From: an uncultured Schlesneria sp.
GTDB lineage: Bacteria > Planctomycetota > Planctomycetia > Planctomycetales > Planctomycetaceae
Assembly: GCA_903871875.1 (NCBI GenBank)
Contig: CAIQIR010000096.1
Location: 70,185-134,184, forward strand
Reading direction: 5' to 3'
DNA length: 64,000 nt
This document shows positions 1 to 7,929 of the stretch, one piece after another. The position numbers were made by a program, and so were the translations under genes. Below the pieces are notes generated by a model, which saw only the letters and a program-made list of their open reading frames with translations, was not told the origin of the DNA and did no database searches. Each line of letters starts with the position of its first letter. The first letter of the stretch is position 1.

Positions 1-770
1 GACGGATCGCCCTGGCCGAATGGATGACGTCGCCCACGAACCCCGCGTTCGCGCGAGCGACCGTCAATCGCTATGTCAGTTATCTTTTGGGACGAGGTCT
101 GGTCGAGCCAGTTGATGACCTGCGCGCGACCAATCCCCCGACGAACCCCGCCCTGCTGCAAATGCTGGCCGACGACTTTGTGAAGCAGGGCTTCAATCTG
201 AAGCAGCTGGTCCGCACGATCATGATGTCACGCCTCTATCAACTCGATTCGCAGCCGACCTCGCAAAATGTGGCCGATACGCGGTTCTACAGTCATTTCG
301 AAGTCAAACGATTGACGGCCGAACCGCTGCTGGACGCCATCGACTTCGCCGCGGGCACGCAGACGAAATTCAACAATCTTCCCCTGGGAACACGAGCGAT
401 CGAAATTCCCGATGCCGAGTATCCCGACTACTTTTTGAATACCTTCGCCAAGCCGCGGCGGATGAGTGTCTGTGAATGCGAACGATCGCCGGACGCCAAC
501 CTGTCGCAGGCCCTGCATACGCTGAACGGCGATATTCTGGCTACGAAAATCGCCACCGCCACGGGCCGCGTCGGACGGCTGGTGACCGAACAAAAATCGC
601 CGGCGGAAATCGTGACCGATTTGTACTACGCCACGCTGGGCCGAGCCCCCACAGCGGCCGAACTGGCCGCGTCGGAGCAGTTACTGACCGAGTACACCAC
701 GCCCAAAGAATGCTACGAAGACCTGCTGTGGGCGCTGATGAACTCGAAGCCGTTCTTATTCGTGCGATAA
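1..770 (+). CDS. DUF1553 domain protein, C-terminal part (cut by window edge)
   Basis: The reading frame is open from the first bases of the window, so the gene begins upstream and only about 255 C-terminal residues are visible. The segment starting 'RIALAEWMTSPTNPAFARA' followed by 'TVNRYVSYLLGRGLVEPVDD' is the hallmark of the DUF1553 domain that follows a DUF1549 domain in planctomycete surface or periplasmic proteins, often fused to a cytochrome-c-like Planctomycete_PGAMP/PSCyt1 module. These proteins are very numerous in planctomycetes and are thought to take part in polysaccharide or heme-linked catabolism, but the biochemical role is not established. The stop codon lies inside a perfect hairpin (763-805). 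The family call is firm; the function is open. Confidence 0.9.
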   Translation, partial: RIALAEWMTSPTNPAFARATVNRYVSYLLGRGLVEPVDDLRATNPPTNPALLQMLADDFVKQGFNLKQLVRTIMMSRLYQLDSQPTSQNVADTRFYSHFEVKRLTAEPLLDAIDFAAGTQTKFNNLPLGTRAIEIPDAEYPDYFLNTFAKPRRMSVCECERSPDANLSQALHTLNGDILATKIATATGRVGRLVTEQKSPAEIVTDLYYATLGRAPTAAELAASEQLLTEYTTPKECYEDLLWALMNSKPFLFVR

Positions 771-805
771 CGTTCACCGCGCGCGTTGCGGTGAACGTTA
801 TCGCA
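763..805. terminator. Perfect 18-bp hairpin between convergent genes
   Basis: TGCGATAACGTTCACCGC at 763-780 is exactly repeated as its reverse complement at 788-805 around a 7-base loop. It includes the stop codon of the upstream gene (768-770) and lies 14 bases before the end of the convergent Gfo/Idh/MocA gene. No T-run follows on either side. It is probably a bidirectional terminator or 3'-end stabiliser. Confidence 0.6.
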
Positions 806-819
806 CAGCGATCCCGTGA

Positions 820-2112
820 TCAGCTCGCATCTTCCGGTTCGTGACTCATCGTCAGTGTATTGGCGGGGACCATCTTCTGGTTCTCTTTGTCCCAGCCCAT
901 CATCTGGCTCGATCGCCAGCTTTCATTGGCCATATTCACCGCAACCACTCCGGCCATGCCCAATTCGATCGGGCAGTTCAATGCTTCGCCGTTCCGCAGG
1001 TGGTTGTGCAGGTTGGTGTGATGCAGGTTCTGGTCTTCGCCACCGGTCTTGGTATGTTCGGCCAGGACTTTTCCATCCTTGTCCTTGGCGACCCACCCGG
1101 TGGGCGTGAAGAACAGCGTGCCGCGGTAACCGCGGATCAGGTGATCGATCCCCACACGGTTACTCATCGTGCCGAGGACGTACACGGTCATCCCGCGGGG
1201 ATATTCGCAGATCATTTCAATGTTGTCGGGCAGGTCTCGGCCATCGGGCCATTGCCAGATGCCGCCCATGCCGACGACTCGGCGAGGATAGAGCAGATCG
1301 CAGGCCCGCATGATGCGGGTGATGCGGTGGATGAACAGGTCGGTGCAGATCCCGCCCGAGTAGGCCGAATAGCAGCGCCATTCAAAGTAGTGATGCGGAT
1401 CCCAGTCGCGCTTCTCGGCCGAACCGAGCCACGCGCTCCAGTCGAGATCGGCGGGCTTGGTCGTATTGGCGGCCACTTCGGCAGGCACGCGCCAGGGACC
1501 GGCCTTGGCGTCGTAACGTCGCACGTATTCGATCTGGGCCTGCACGACTTTGCCGATCACGCCTTTGCGAATGGCATCGCGGGCCGTGATGTAGCTGTCG
1601 TCAGACATGGCCTGCACACCGACTTGCAGCGGCCGACCAGTCTCTTTCTGCTTCTTCATCACCGCCTGGGCTTCGGGGATGGTGTGCGTCATCGGCTTTT
1701 CACAGTAGACCGCCTTGCCGGCATCCATTGCGTCGATCGTCATCGTCCAGTGCCAGTGCTCGGGGACGGCCACGATCGCGTAATCGATCTCTTTCAGATC
1801 CAGCAGTTTGCGGTAGTCGACAAACGAGTGCTGCGCGCCGATCGTTTCCTTGCCTTTGTCGGCCCGCGTCTTCCAGCAATCGGCGACCGCGACGGGCAGC
1901 AGATTGTTCTTCTCTCGCAGGTTGTTGATGACCTTCATATGTTCGTTGCCGATGACGCCGGCACCGATCAGACCGACACCAATCCGGTCGTTCGCTCCGA
2001 GCACGCGAGCGTAGCTCTTCGCCGTGAACGTGGCGGTTGTCGCCATCGTCGCTGCGAAAGAGACCTTTCCGGCCGTCGTCAAAAAAGAACGTCGAGAAAC
2101 GGTATCAGACAT
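820..2112 (-). CDS. Gfo/Idh/MocA family oxidoreductase, Tat-exported
   Basis: This is a predicted NAD(P)-dependent sugar or inositol dehydrogenase of 430 residues. A twin-arginine signal 'SRRSFLTTAG' opens the protein (residues 6-15), so it is probably exported folded with its cofactor. The Rossmann fingerprint GLIGAGVIGNEH lies at residues 48-59. The family EKP motif, whose lysine is catalytic, is at residues 138-140. The second half, with W- and H-rich segments such as 'DPHHYFEWRCYSAYSGG', is typical of the many secreted planctomycete paralogues that act on sugar acids or glycans. The substrate cannot be read from sequence. The gene follows the ceramidase-like gene on the same strand after a 245-bp gap containing a hairpin, so it may be separately transcribed. 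Confidence 0.9.
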   Translation of the reverse strand: MSDTVSRRSFLTTAGKVSFAATMATTATFTAKSYARVLGANDRIGVGLIGAGVIGNEHMKVINNLREKNNLLPVAVADCWKTRADKGKETIGAQHSFVDYRKLLDLKEIDYAIVAVPEHWHWTMTIDAMDAGKAVYCEKPMTHTIPEAQAVMKKQKETGRPLQVGVQAMSDDSYITARDAIRKGVIGKVVQAQIEYVRRYDAKAGPWRVPAEVAANTTKPADLDWSAWLGSAEKRDWDPHHYFEWRCYSAYSGGICTDLFIHRITRIMRACDLLYPRRVVGMGGIWQWPDGRDLPDNIEMICEYPRGMTVYVLGTMSNRVGIDHLIRGYRGTLFFTPTGWVAKDKDGKVLAEHTKTGGEDQNLHHTNLHNHLRNGEALNCPIELGMAGVVAVNMANESWRSSQMMGWDKENQKMVPANTLTMSHEPEDAS

Positions 2113-2273
2113 GGGTCAGGATTCCGGTCAAAAAGTAACGAGTCATCAAAGGTGCTCGGCAAGCACAAGCGCACCTACCCATCGTAATCGTCGCTGGGAG
2201 TGCGATCAATTCGTCAGGGCCGATTTGGGTGTTGTTGAAATCCGAAACGGGCGGTGACAAATCCACCCCAATT

Positions 2274-2311
2274 CGACAGGCACAGCGGCCAAAAGGCGCG
2301 AGTGCCTGTCG
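2274..2311. repeat. 10-bp perfect hairpin with GACAGGCAC arms
   Basis: CGACAGGCAC (2274-2283) and GTGCCTGTCG (2302-2311) form a perfect stem with an 18-base loop, in the gap between the ceramidase-like and Gfo/Idh/MocA genes. The GACAGGCAC core recurs at 18153-18161. It may be a REP-like extragenic palindrome or a terminator without a U-tract. Confidence 0.5.
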
Positions 2312-2357
2312 ATTGTGTTCCAGGCAATTCGTTCCACATCCCGCTTGAGGCGGCGGC

Positions 2358-3668
2358 CTAGTCAACCGCACCGGGCTTCGGGCACTTGTCGACAAATTCG
2401 AGCGATTTCTCGATCAGGATTTCTCCCGTCATTTCGCCCAACGAGGTCCGGCTGACATATTCGTAGCGCGGGAAGCTGTAGTAATCGACTTTCGTCAGGA
2501 TGTAGCCCAAGCCATCGTTGGTCAGGCCGAACAACAGATTGTGTTCGCCATGCATCTTCCGCTTGAGATAGAAGCCGATATTCGGCAGCGCTTCGCCGGG
2601 GATCGTCAAAATCTGAGCCGTTCCCAGGTTCACCACATTGATCTGACTCGTGACCGTGCGATCGGTGCTGTGGGGGTACTTGAGCGGCGAGGCCAGCATG
2701 ATGCTCCAGAGCAAGTCTGACTCGACGGGAAACTTGACGTCGACCGATCCACAAAACAGTTTGGGATTCTCTTGAACCTGCACTTTACCCACGAGACGCA
2801 GGGCTTCGTCGGCCATGGTGTGACCGATCCGCAGGCATTCGGCCCAGGTACCGTTATCTTCCCAGACGCCTCGCAGTGGGTCTTTGAGACGATTCAGATC
2901 GCGGTTATCCGCGGTGATCATGCCGCCCTGAGCCCCGTTCATGAAGATCCCCATGCCGCCCACTTGTTCTTCCAGTCGATCGGTCAGCGGTCCGACCAGA
3001 TCCGGGCTGAGAATCCCCCGGGAATTGCCGATGACTTCGGGGTGCACGGCGTAATTGACCAGCGTGACAATCGCTTTGTCCGAGGTATCCAGCGCCTGAA
3101 TGACACTCATCCGGCGATCGTACAGTTCCGGTGCATAATAGTTGTAGGCGATCTTGCCCTTCGCTTCGCCAGTGGCCACTTTCAGGCGGGCCGGCTTGAT
3201 CCCATCGAGTGCTTCGTTAATCGCTTCCGAGGTCTTCGCACAAACCGACTCGATAAAGTCCAGGTTGCTGGCCCCGGAGAAGCCGTAGCAATCGGGCGCA
3301 CTATGCGTGTGCGTCGAACCGATCATGATGTTCTTACCAGGGATTCGCGGGACCTTGGCGCGAACCCGATCACACAGCACCGAGGGGAAGCCCAACAGAT
3401 CCAGGCTGACGACGGCCAGTGTGGTGTCACCCTTCTGGAACACCACGGCGCGGGCCGTCAAATCACCTTGCTTTTCGCGTGAGGGAGCCCCGGGGCCAAT
3501 CCCGCCAGACACGGGCAACAAGGGGTTTGGTGTGATCACGCGTCGTCCGACGCCGACTTTCAGTTCCTGGGCCGACACGCTCAACGGCAACAGAACCAGC
3601 GCCAGGACGAGCAACGTGAGCCGATGAAGCATCGGGAAGGCCGTTTTTCCACAGAAAGGACTGAACAT
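2358..3668 (-). CDS. Secreted neutral/alkaline ceramidase-like hydrolase
   Basis: The 436-residue protein starts with a Sec signal peptide ('LTLLVLALVLLPLSVSAQE'), so it acts outside the cytoplasm. The start at 3668 is preferred because GGAG lies 9 bases upstream; an in-frame ATG at 3632 also leaves a signal peptide. The mature part opens 'VGVGRRVITPNPLLPVSGG' and carries 'GSTHTHSAPDCYGFSG', the His-rich metal-site and Ser region of the neutral/alkaline non-lysosomal ceramidase N-terminal family (PF04734). Planctomycetes carry many copies, mostly without demonstrated ceramidase activity, and the alternative is an unrelated amidase on other lipids or glycans. The C-terminal Ig-like domain of true ceramidases is missing, as is usual for these short bacterial members. 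Confidence 0.8.
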   Translation of the reverse strand: MFSPFCGKTAFPMLHRLTLLVLALVLLPLSVSAQELKVGVGRRVITPNPLLPVSGGIGPGAPSREKQGDLTARAVVFQKGDTTLAVVSLDLLGFPSVLCDRVRAKVPRIPGKNIMIGSTHTHSAPDCYGFSGASNLDFIESVCAKTSEAINEALDGIKPARLKVATGEAKGKIAYNYYAPELYDRRMSVIQALDTSDKAIVTLVNYAVHPEVIGNSRGILSPDLVGPLTDRLEEQVGGMGIFMNGAQGGMITADNRDLNRLKDPLRGVWEDNGTWAECLRIGHTMADEALRLVGKVQVQENPKLFCGSVDVKFPVESDLLWSIMLASPLKYPHSTDRTVTSQINVVNLGTAQILTIPGEALPNIGFYLKRKMHGEHNLLFGLTNDGLGYILTKVDYYSFPRYEYVSRTSLGEMTGEILIEKSLEFVDKCPKPGAVD

Positions 3669-5008
3669 CAGAGACTCCGTGACATAGGTGACAAAACGAA
3701 AATAATGATCAAACCATACGAAAACAGACGCGGAACTCAGTTTCCCGAACGTCGACATTCGGAACAGGAAACGAATCCCCGCACGCGACGGTTTGGCCTG
3801 ATGACCAAGCACTCAGGTCAAACCCAGGTCCTCCGCGGGAGGCCCTGTCATGGCCGATTCCGGCCGTCATATCCATCAACGTGGATCAATCCGTAATCTA
3901 CACCTGTCCAGCGTCTGCCGTCTACGCTGCGGGATCCTCCACGCCGCCTTTTTGAGGCTCGGTTGTGGCAGGCGGCCGGTGTGATGACTCGCAGGGAACG
4001 GACGTCAGATCTCAAGGTTTTGATGCCAAGTCCAGAGTGCTGCGCGTTCGGGGACATCGGTGACGCGGGACGAGTCACGGCGATCACCGTCGGTCGATTT
4101 GGTGAAAAAACGTTGGCCAAGTTGGCCAAGTTGGCAAACATCCCTGTTTTGTAGCGTTTGAGCCACATTGCCAATTGGCAATGTTGGCCAAGTTCCCTAT
4201 TTCGTAGCGTTTGACGATCCGCCTCCACGCCCACTCCTTCGGCCGCCGTGTGTAGGGACACATCGTCCGCGCCGACAAAGAAAACGCCCAAGAAAACGCC
4301 GGCGTTCCGACGATTGGCTCGTCGATCCGCCGAACCCGCCTTCCGTAACGAACTCCGATACCACCCGCCGCCGCCGCGCGTTCTGTCCATCACGCCGCAC
4401 ATCCTGTTTGTCACACCACGGCCATCGCTCACGACACGTCCCCCATTCACACCACCGCGCCGCGGTTTGACATGACCGTCCGTCCCGACACGATTCCCCC
4501 ATGAGTCACGCCGAGTGTCCGACCAGCAGCCGCGCAGTCGACTCGGCAACCTCACCAGGGCCGACAACCACCGCGCGATCCATTCGCCGACGACCGCCAG
4601 CACCGTCGCCCATGCTGAGTCCTTGATCTGTCGCAGCTCTCGTCGCGGTTCGCGCCACCGTTCCCGTCGCCGTTCAGCCCGTTCCTCCAATCGACCACGT
4701 CCAAGTTCCCGATTCACCGGTCCAGCAAGTTCCAACATCCCTGATCCCCCTGATAATCCGTGTCTCAAACGCCCCCAGTCCGCTCGCGATCAAGCCCGCA
4801 TCCCCACGCTGCCCACGAAATTTCTCGCCGCTGCAGACGACGACTGACGTGCGACAGTGCGTGAGGTGATAACATACGGAAAAAGAGACGCCGAACAAGA
4901 TCAACTCGCGCCTTGTTTCCAAACGTTTGGAAGACTGGTCAAAACACGAGGAATCACCGGCACTTACGCGGAATGAAAGGGGCGCCGAACGCGGAATTTT
5001 TCGCGAAG
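3669..5008. other. Gene-poor stretch, about 1.3 kb
   Basis: No convincing gene is seen here. A long minus-strand frame (about 3848-4768) is Arg/Gly-rich and low in complexity, with no recognisable domain. A section near 4620-4700 could encode an amphipathic helix ('SAWATVLAVVGEWIARW'), so a decayed membrane-protein gene cannot be excluded. The stretch also contains the 53-bp tandem repeat described separately. Confidence 0.5.
4111..4214. repeat. Two-copy 53-bp tandem repeat with TTGGCCAAG runs
   Basis: CCCTGTTTTGTAGCGTTTGA (4142-4161) recurs as CCCTATTTCGTAGCGTTTGA (4195-4214), exactly 53 bp later. Each copy is preceded by GTTGGCCAAGTT-type sequence, and TTGGCCAAG is itself tandemly repeated at 4113-4130. 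A short palindrome TTGCCAATTGGCAA (4169-4182) sits between the copies. No coding potential is seen. Confidence 0.7.
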
Positions 5009-5250
5009 CGGGTGGCCGCGGTTGGCGGCTTCGCCTACCGGGGTGGTTCTTACCACAAGAGGTTCAATCACAATCGACCCATTCGACTGGCTCTCCCGCG
5101 GTTCGGCCTTCCTCCCCGGGTAGCCAAGGTCGCTCCGCAACCTTTTGGGGCCGCAGGCCAGAGAGCCCGAAATCTCGAGCCAAACTCGTTGGCAAACCTC
5201 CTTCGGCTGTCGCCGCCGCGGTAGGCGAAGCCGCCAACCGCGGCCACCCG
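5009..5250. repeat. Palindromic intergenic element, copy A
   Basis: A perfect 32-bp inverted repeat bounds the element: bases 5009-5040 (CGGGTGGCCGCGGTTGGCGG and onward) are the exact reverse complement of 5219-5250. The right-hand part (5122-5250) recurs about 1.57 kb away at 6691-6823 with obvious similarity throughout, including CTCCGCAACCTTTTGGGGCC. The element has no reading frame of its own and ends 106 bp before the next gene. It looks like a non-autonomous, MITE-like mobile element or an extragenic palindrome family. Confidence 0.75.
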
Positions 5251-5274
5251 GCCCGAATTTCTTCGAAGAAATTG

Positions 5275-5335
5275 TTGACAAGTTTTTTTGATTGTGTGGA
5301 CAAGAGTTTGTCGTTGTATGATAAAATGTTGACAA
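5275..5335 (+). promoter_or_regulatory. Promoter with phased GACAA half-sites
   Basis: Upstream of the regulator gene, GACAA occurs at 5277-5281, 5299-5303 and 5331-5335, and as its complement TTGTC at 5308-5312. The direct copies are 22 and 32 bp apart, close to whole helical turns, and 5299-5312 is a small dyad (GACAA-N4-TTGTC). A sigma70-like pair overlaps them: TGGACA (5297-5302) and GATAAA (5320-5325), 17 bp apart. The downstream product has an N-terminal winged helix, so autoregulation is plausible but inferred. Confidence 0.5.
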
Positions 5336-5356
5336 CAGTCTCCGGAGTTTGCGTAA

Positions 5357-6418
5357 ATGGCCGCGAAGAGTTCCGAAATCCAGCAATTCGTCATCGATCA
5401 TGTCGACGAGCACCCGCGCGACATCGTTCGGCTGGCAGTGGAACGCTTTGGGATTACCCGCCAGGCCGTCAATCGGCATATGAAGATCTTGATGGAAGAC
5501 GGCGTGATCGAGGCCGAGGGGCGGACGTCCGAACGCTCCTATCGTCTCGTCCAGCACGAGCACACCTTTCAGCTTCCGCTCGCCGAGAATCAGGCAGAGG
5601 ATCTCGTTTACCGGGAATACATCGCTCCGTTGCTCGACGGACTGAAGAAGAACGTTCAAGACATTTTCTATTATGGGTTTACGGAAATGTTCAACAACGT
5701 GATCGACCACTCGGCCGGAACCATGGCGACCGTGAACGTCACACTGACCGCCAAGAGGTGCTCCGTTTTGATTGTCGATGACGGGATGGGCATTTTCGAG
5801 AAGATCAAAAGCCGGTTCGCCCTGCATGATCATCGGGCAGCAGTCCTCGAGTTGTCCAAAGGGAAGCTGACGACCGACCCCACGCGTCATTCCGGCCAGG
5901 GAATTTTTTTTACGTCACGCATGTTTGACTACTTCTGGCTGCGCGCGAATTCTCTGGTCTATATTCATCAACGGAATCAGGACGACTGGTTGCTCGAGAG
6001 AGATGACGAGGCATTGAGGGGAACCGGTGTCGGGATGGAAATCGCCACCGATTCGCTCACGACGACGAAAGAAGTGTTCGACAACTACACCGACTTGGAA
6101 TCAGATGATTACGCCTTCTCCAAGACCCATGTGCCGTTGTCCCTGGCAAAATACCACGACGAAGAATTGATCTCGCGCTCGCAGGCCAAACGGGTCTTGA
6201 GCCGGTTCGATCGATTTCACGAAGTGCTGCTGGATTTCAAAGGGGTGAATTCCATCGGGCAAGCCTTTGCCGATGAAATCTTTCGGGTGTTCAAACGCAG
6301 CAACCCGGAGGTCCACGTCATCGCCATCAATGCCAATCCCGGCGTGGCCCAAATGATCAGTCGCGCCCAATCCATCGACAGTGCACCATCGTCGCCCGAC
6401 CCCTCCCAGCCCGGGTGA
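5357..6418 (+). CDS. Winged-helix / GHKL ATPase / STAS-like (DUF4325) regulator
   Basis: A 353-residue cytoplasmic protein with three parts. Residues 5-65 form a DNA-binding winged helix ('RFGITRQAVNRHMKIL'). Residues about 85-235 are a GHKL (HATPase_c) domain with N-box E110-MFNN, G1 box DDGMGI (141-146) and G2 box HSGQGIFFTS (178-187). Residues about 270-335 match the STAS-like DUF4325 domain ('VLLDFKGVNSIGQAFADEIF'). Proteins of this build are thought to sense nucleotide or partner state and to regulate genes, and are frequent in accessory regions; no histidine phospho-acceptor domain is present. The start is supported by GGAG 9 bases upstream. The gene stands alone between two copies of a palindromic repeat, which suggests mobility. 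Confidence 0.85.
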   Translation: MAAKSSEIQQFVIDHVDEHPRDIVRLAVERFGITRQAVNRHMKILMEDGVIEAEGRTSERSYRLVQHEHTFQLPLAENQAEDLVYREYIAPLLDGLKKNVQDIFYYGFTEMFNNVIDHSAGTMATVNVTLTAKRCSVLIVDDGMGIFEKIKSRFALHDHRAAVLELSKGKLTTDPTRHSGQGIFFTSRMFDYFWLRANSLVYIHQRNQDDWLLERDDEALRGTGVGMEIATDSLTTTKEVFDNYTDLESDDYAFSKTHVPLSLAKYHDEELISRSQAKRVLSRFDRFHEVLLDFKGVNSIGQAFADEIFRVFKRSNPEVHVIAINANPGVAQMISRAQSIDSAPSSPDPSQPG

Positions 6419-6444
6419 TTGATTTCGCCGGGATGGCCTTGAGG

Positions 6445-6624
6445 TCAGAAAGCGGGTGGCCGCGGTTGGCGGTTTGTCTTTTTCCACCAGCCGAAAAACA
6501 TGAACCATGCTCCGAGAATGATCGTTGCTACGGACGTCGCCACGATAAGTTTGAGCGTTGGATGCGAAACCGTGAAACCCTTTTTGCGAGGATACAGAGG
6601 GGATGGGCGGGTCGCCGCGAGCAC
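6445..6624 (-). CDS. Possible small single-pass membrane protein
   Basis: A short frame starting at a GTG (6624) gives 59 residues with a clear transmembrane helix ('LIVATSVATIILGAWFMFFG') preceded by basic residues 'YPRKKG' and followed by 'WWKKTNR', the charge pattern of a real membrane anchor. No good ribosome-binding site is seen and the start is a guess. Its last residues are read from the half-copy of the palindromic element at 6452-6472, so insertion of the element may have replaced the original C-terminus. It lies downstream of, and on the same strand as, the secreted-protein gene ending at 6832. It could equally be the tail of a decayed gene. Confidence 0.35.
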   Translation of the reverse strand: MLAATRPSPLYPRKKGFTVSHPTLKLIVATSVATIILGAWFMFFGWWKKTNRQPRPPAF

Positions 6625-6658
6625 GACGTTTATTGCGTTTTATCCCGTTGTTTTCCAC

Positions 6659-6886
6659 CCTTGTTGATGACGGAGACCTCAAAGCAGGGTCGCCAAGGTT
6701 GCTCCGCAACCTTTTGGGGCCGCAGGTCAGAGAGGCTTAAATCTTGAGCCGAACTCGTTTGAAAACCTCCTCCGGCTGTCGCCGCCCCGGTAGGCTCGAA
6801 AGCAGCCAACCGGGGCCACCCGGGAAAACAATTATTCGGGTTGATCTGCTTTTTTGTCGCCCTTGTTGATGACGGAGACCTCAAAG
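6659..6886. repeat. 26-bp direct repeats enclosing palindromic element copy B
   Basis: CCTTGTTGATGACGGAGACC and the six following bases occur identically at 6659-6684 and 6861-6886. The right copy encodes the C-terminal 'FEVSVINKG' of the secreted protein; the left copy encodes the same peptide as an orphan. Between them sits element copy B (6691-6823), related to 5122-5250. The matching left arm of the element family is found separately at 6452-6472. This arrangement fits element insertion accompanied by duplication of the 3' end of the host gene. Confidence 0.7.
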
Positions 6887-7806
6887 TGATCGCGGCTGAG
6901 TTCCAGCGGGAAGTCTTTGCGTTCCGCCAGCGATTTGCTCGTTTCCACCGGCAATTTTTCGGGAGTCACGGTGATGGTCACGGTCGCTTGGCCGGGGATC
7001 GCTCGTTGGGGGATCTGAAAACTCTCGGTGTAGAATTCCCAATAACAACAGCGCTTCGGCAGCAGATGAGTTGTCTGGAGCACCGGCGAATTCTCGCTGA
7101 CGGGCCAGTCGATGACGGCTGTGATCTTCGTTGAGGCCGGAAGTGCGTCGATGCTGAGCATCGCCGGGGAGACCTTCGAGTCTGGAGCGGCGATCAGTTC
7201 GCGTGGAGTGATAAAGCCGATACTTAATCGAGCGGGCGTGGTCCCGAGAGCGAACTCCTTGATCCGGAGGAGTCTCGGAGCGACCGGGCCACCAAAGTAG
7301 ACCACCTTGGCTTCCGTCGGTGACTCCGCCAGCAAGGCATTCCAGCCCGCGTACATGGGGATCGTCTCGCCCAGCGTCAGCGACAGGCCGAACTGCTCTC
7401 CCGGTCCAGCACGGTCTGTTGGCTTGGAATAATTCCAATGACGCAAGTGAAAATCCTGGACGCGTGATCCATCGTCGAGCGTCCAGGCCTCGACCAGAAA
7501 ACGTCGATCCCAGCGTGAAGTGTCGAGCATCCGTTTGTCGGTCGCGGTCGCAGGCTCTCCATCATCGGTCAGATCGCGATTTCCATTTTTGTCCACATAC
7601 AGCCGATCGCCGTCTTGAACAATCCAAACGACCGATTGGGCCTCAGCCCCCAACACGAGCAGAGCATAAGCCGGTTTCGACTGGTATTTCGGTTCGCGTT
7701 CGATCCGTCGATCGACGCCGGAAACCAGCTCGTCGTCGGCCTCCAGCCCGGGTGCGACGAACAACATCATTACGAGGTACGACAGAAGAATCGCCGTTGT
7801 CTTCAT
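6832..7806 (-). CDS. Secreted protein of unknown function with Asp-rich loop
   Basis: The 324-residue product starts at 7806, where AAGGAG lies about 10 bases upstream; a further upstream start is in frame but lacks this. A Sec signal peptide ('ILLSYLVMMLFVAPGLEA') precedes a beta-rich mature part. A segment 'YVDKNGNRDLTDDGE' resembles the calcium-binding loops common in secreted planctomycete proteins of this size. I do not recognise a named domain. The last codons are duplicated just downstream, and the palindromic element B abuts the stop codon (9 bp away), so the present C-terminus may have been remodelled. Homologues are likely confined to planctomycetes, but this was not checked. Confidence 0.75.
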   Translation of the reverse strand: MKTTAILLSYLVMMLFVAPGLEADDELVSGVDRRIEREPKYQSKPAYALLVLGAEAQSVVWIVQDGDRLYVDKNGNRDLTDDGEPATATDKRMLDTSRWDRRFLVEAWTLDDGSRVQDFHLRHWNYSKPTDRAGPGEQFGLSLTLGETIPMYAGWNALLAESPTEAKVVYFGGPVAPRLLRIKEFALGTTPARLSIGFITPRELIAAPDSKVSPAMLSIDALPASTKITAVIDWPVSENSPVLQTTHLLPKRCCYWEFYTESFQIPQRAIPGQATVTITVTPEKLPVETSKSLAERKDFPLELSRDHFEVSVINKGDKKADQPE

Positions 7807-7929
7807 CCGTTTCGCTCCTTCGCGGCCCAAGTCGAACCAGCCCAGCATTGCAGTCGTCTCGCCTCAGCCATGATATCCGGCCACCCCGCGAATGCCAGAA
7901 ACGTCATCGGGACCAATGCTACTCGTCGC

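Noticed and set aside
841-2187. 448-codon plus-strand frame opposite the Gfo/Idh/MocA gene
   Set aside because: Antisense shadow of a well-supported gene in GC-rich DNA; the His/Gly/Val-rich translation has no family.
3848-4768. 306-codon minus-strand reading frame
   Set aside because: Arg/Gly-rich low-complexity product, no domain, crosses the tandem repeat, and competing frames on both strands look alike.
4964-5890. 308-codon minus-strand frame across the palindromic element and the regulator gene
   Set aside because: Reads through the inverted repeat and antisense to a well-supported gene; shared peptides such as WRLRLP are only the repeat translated.
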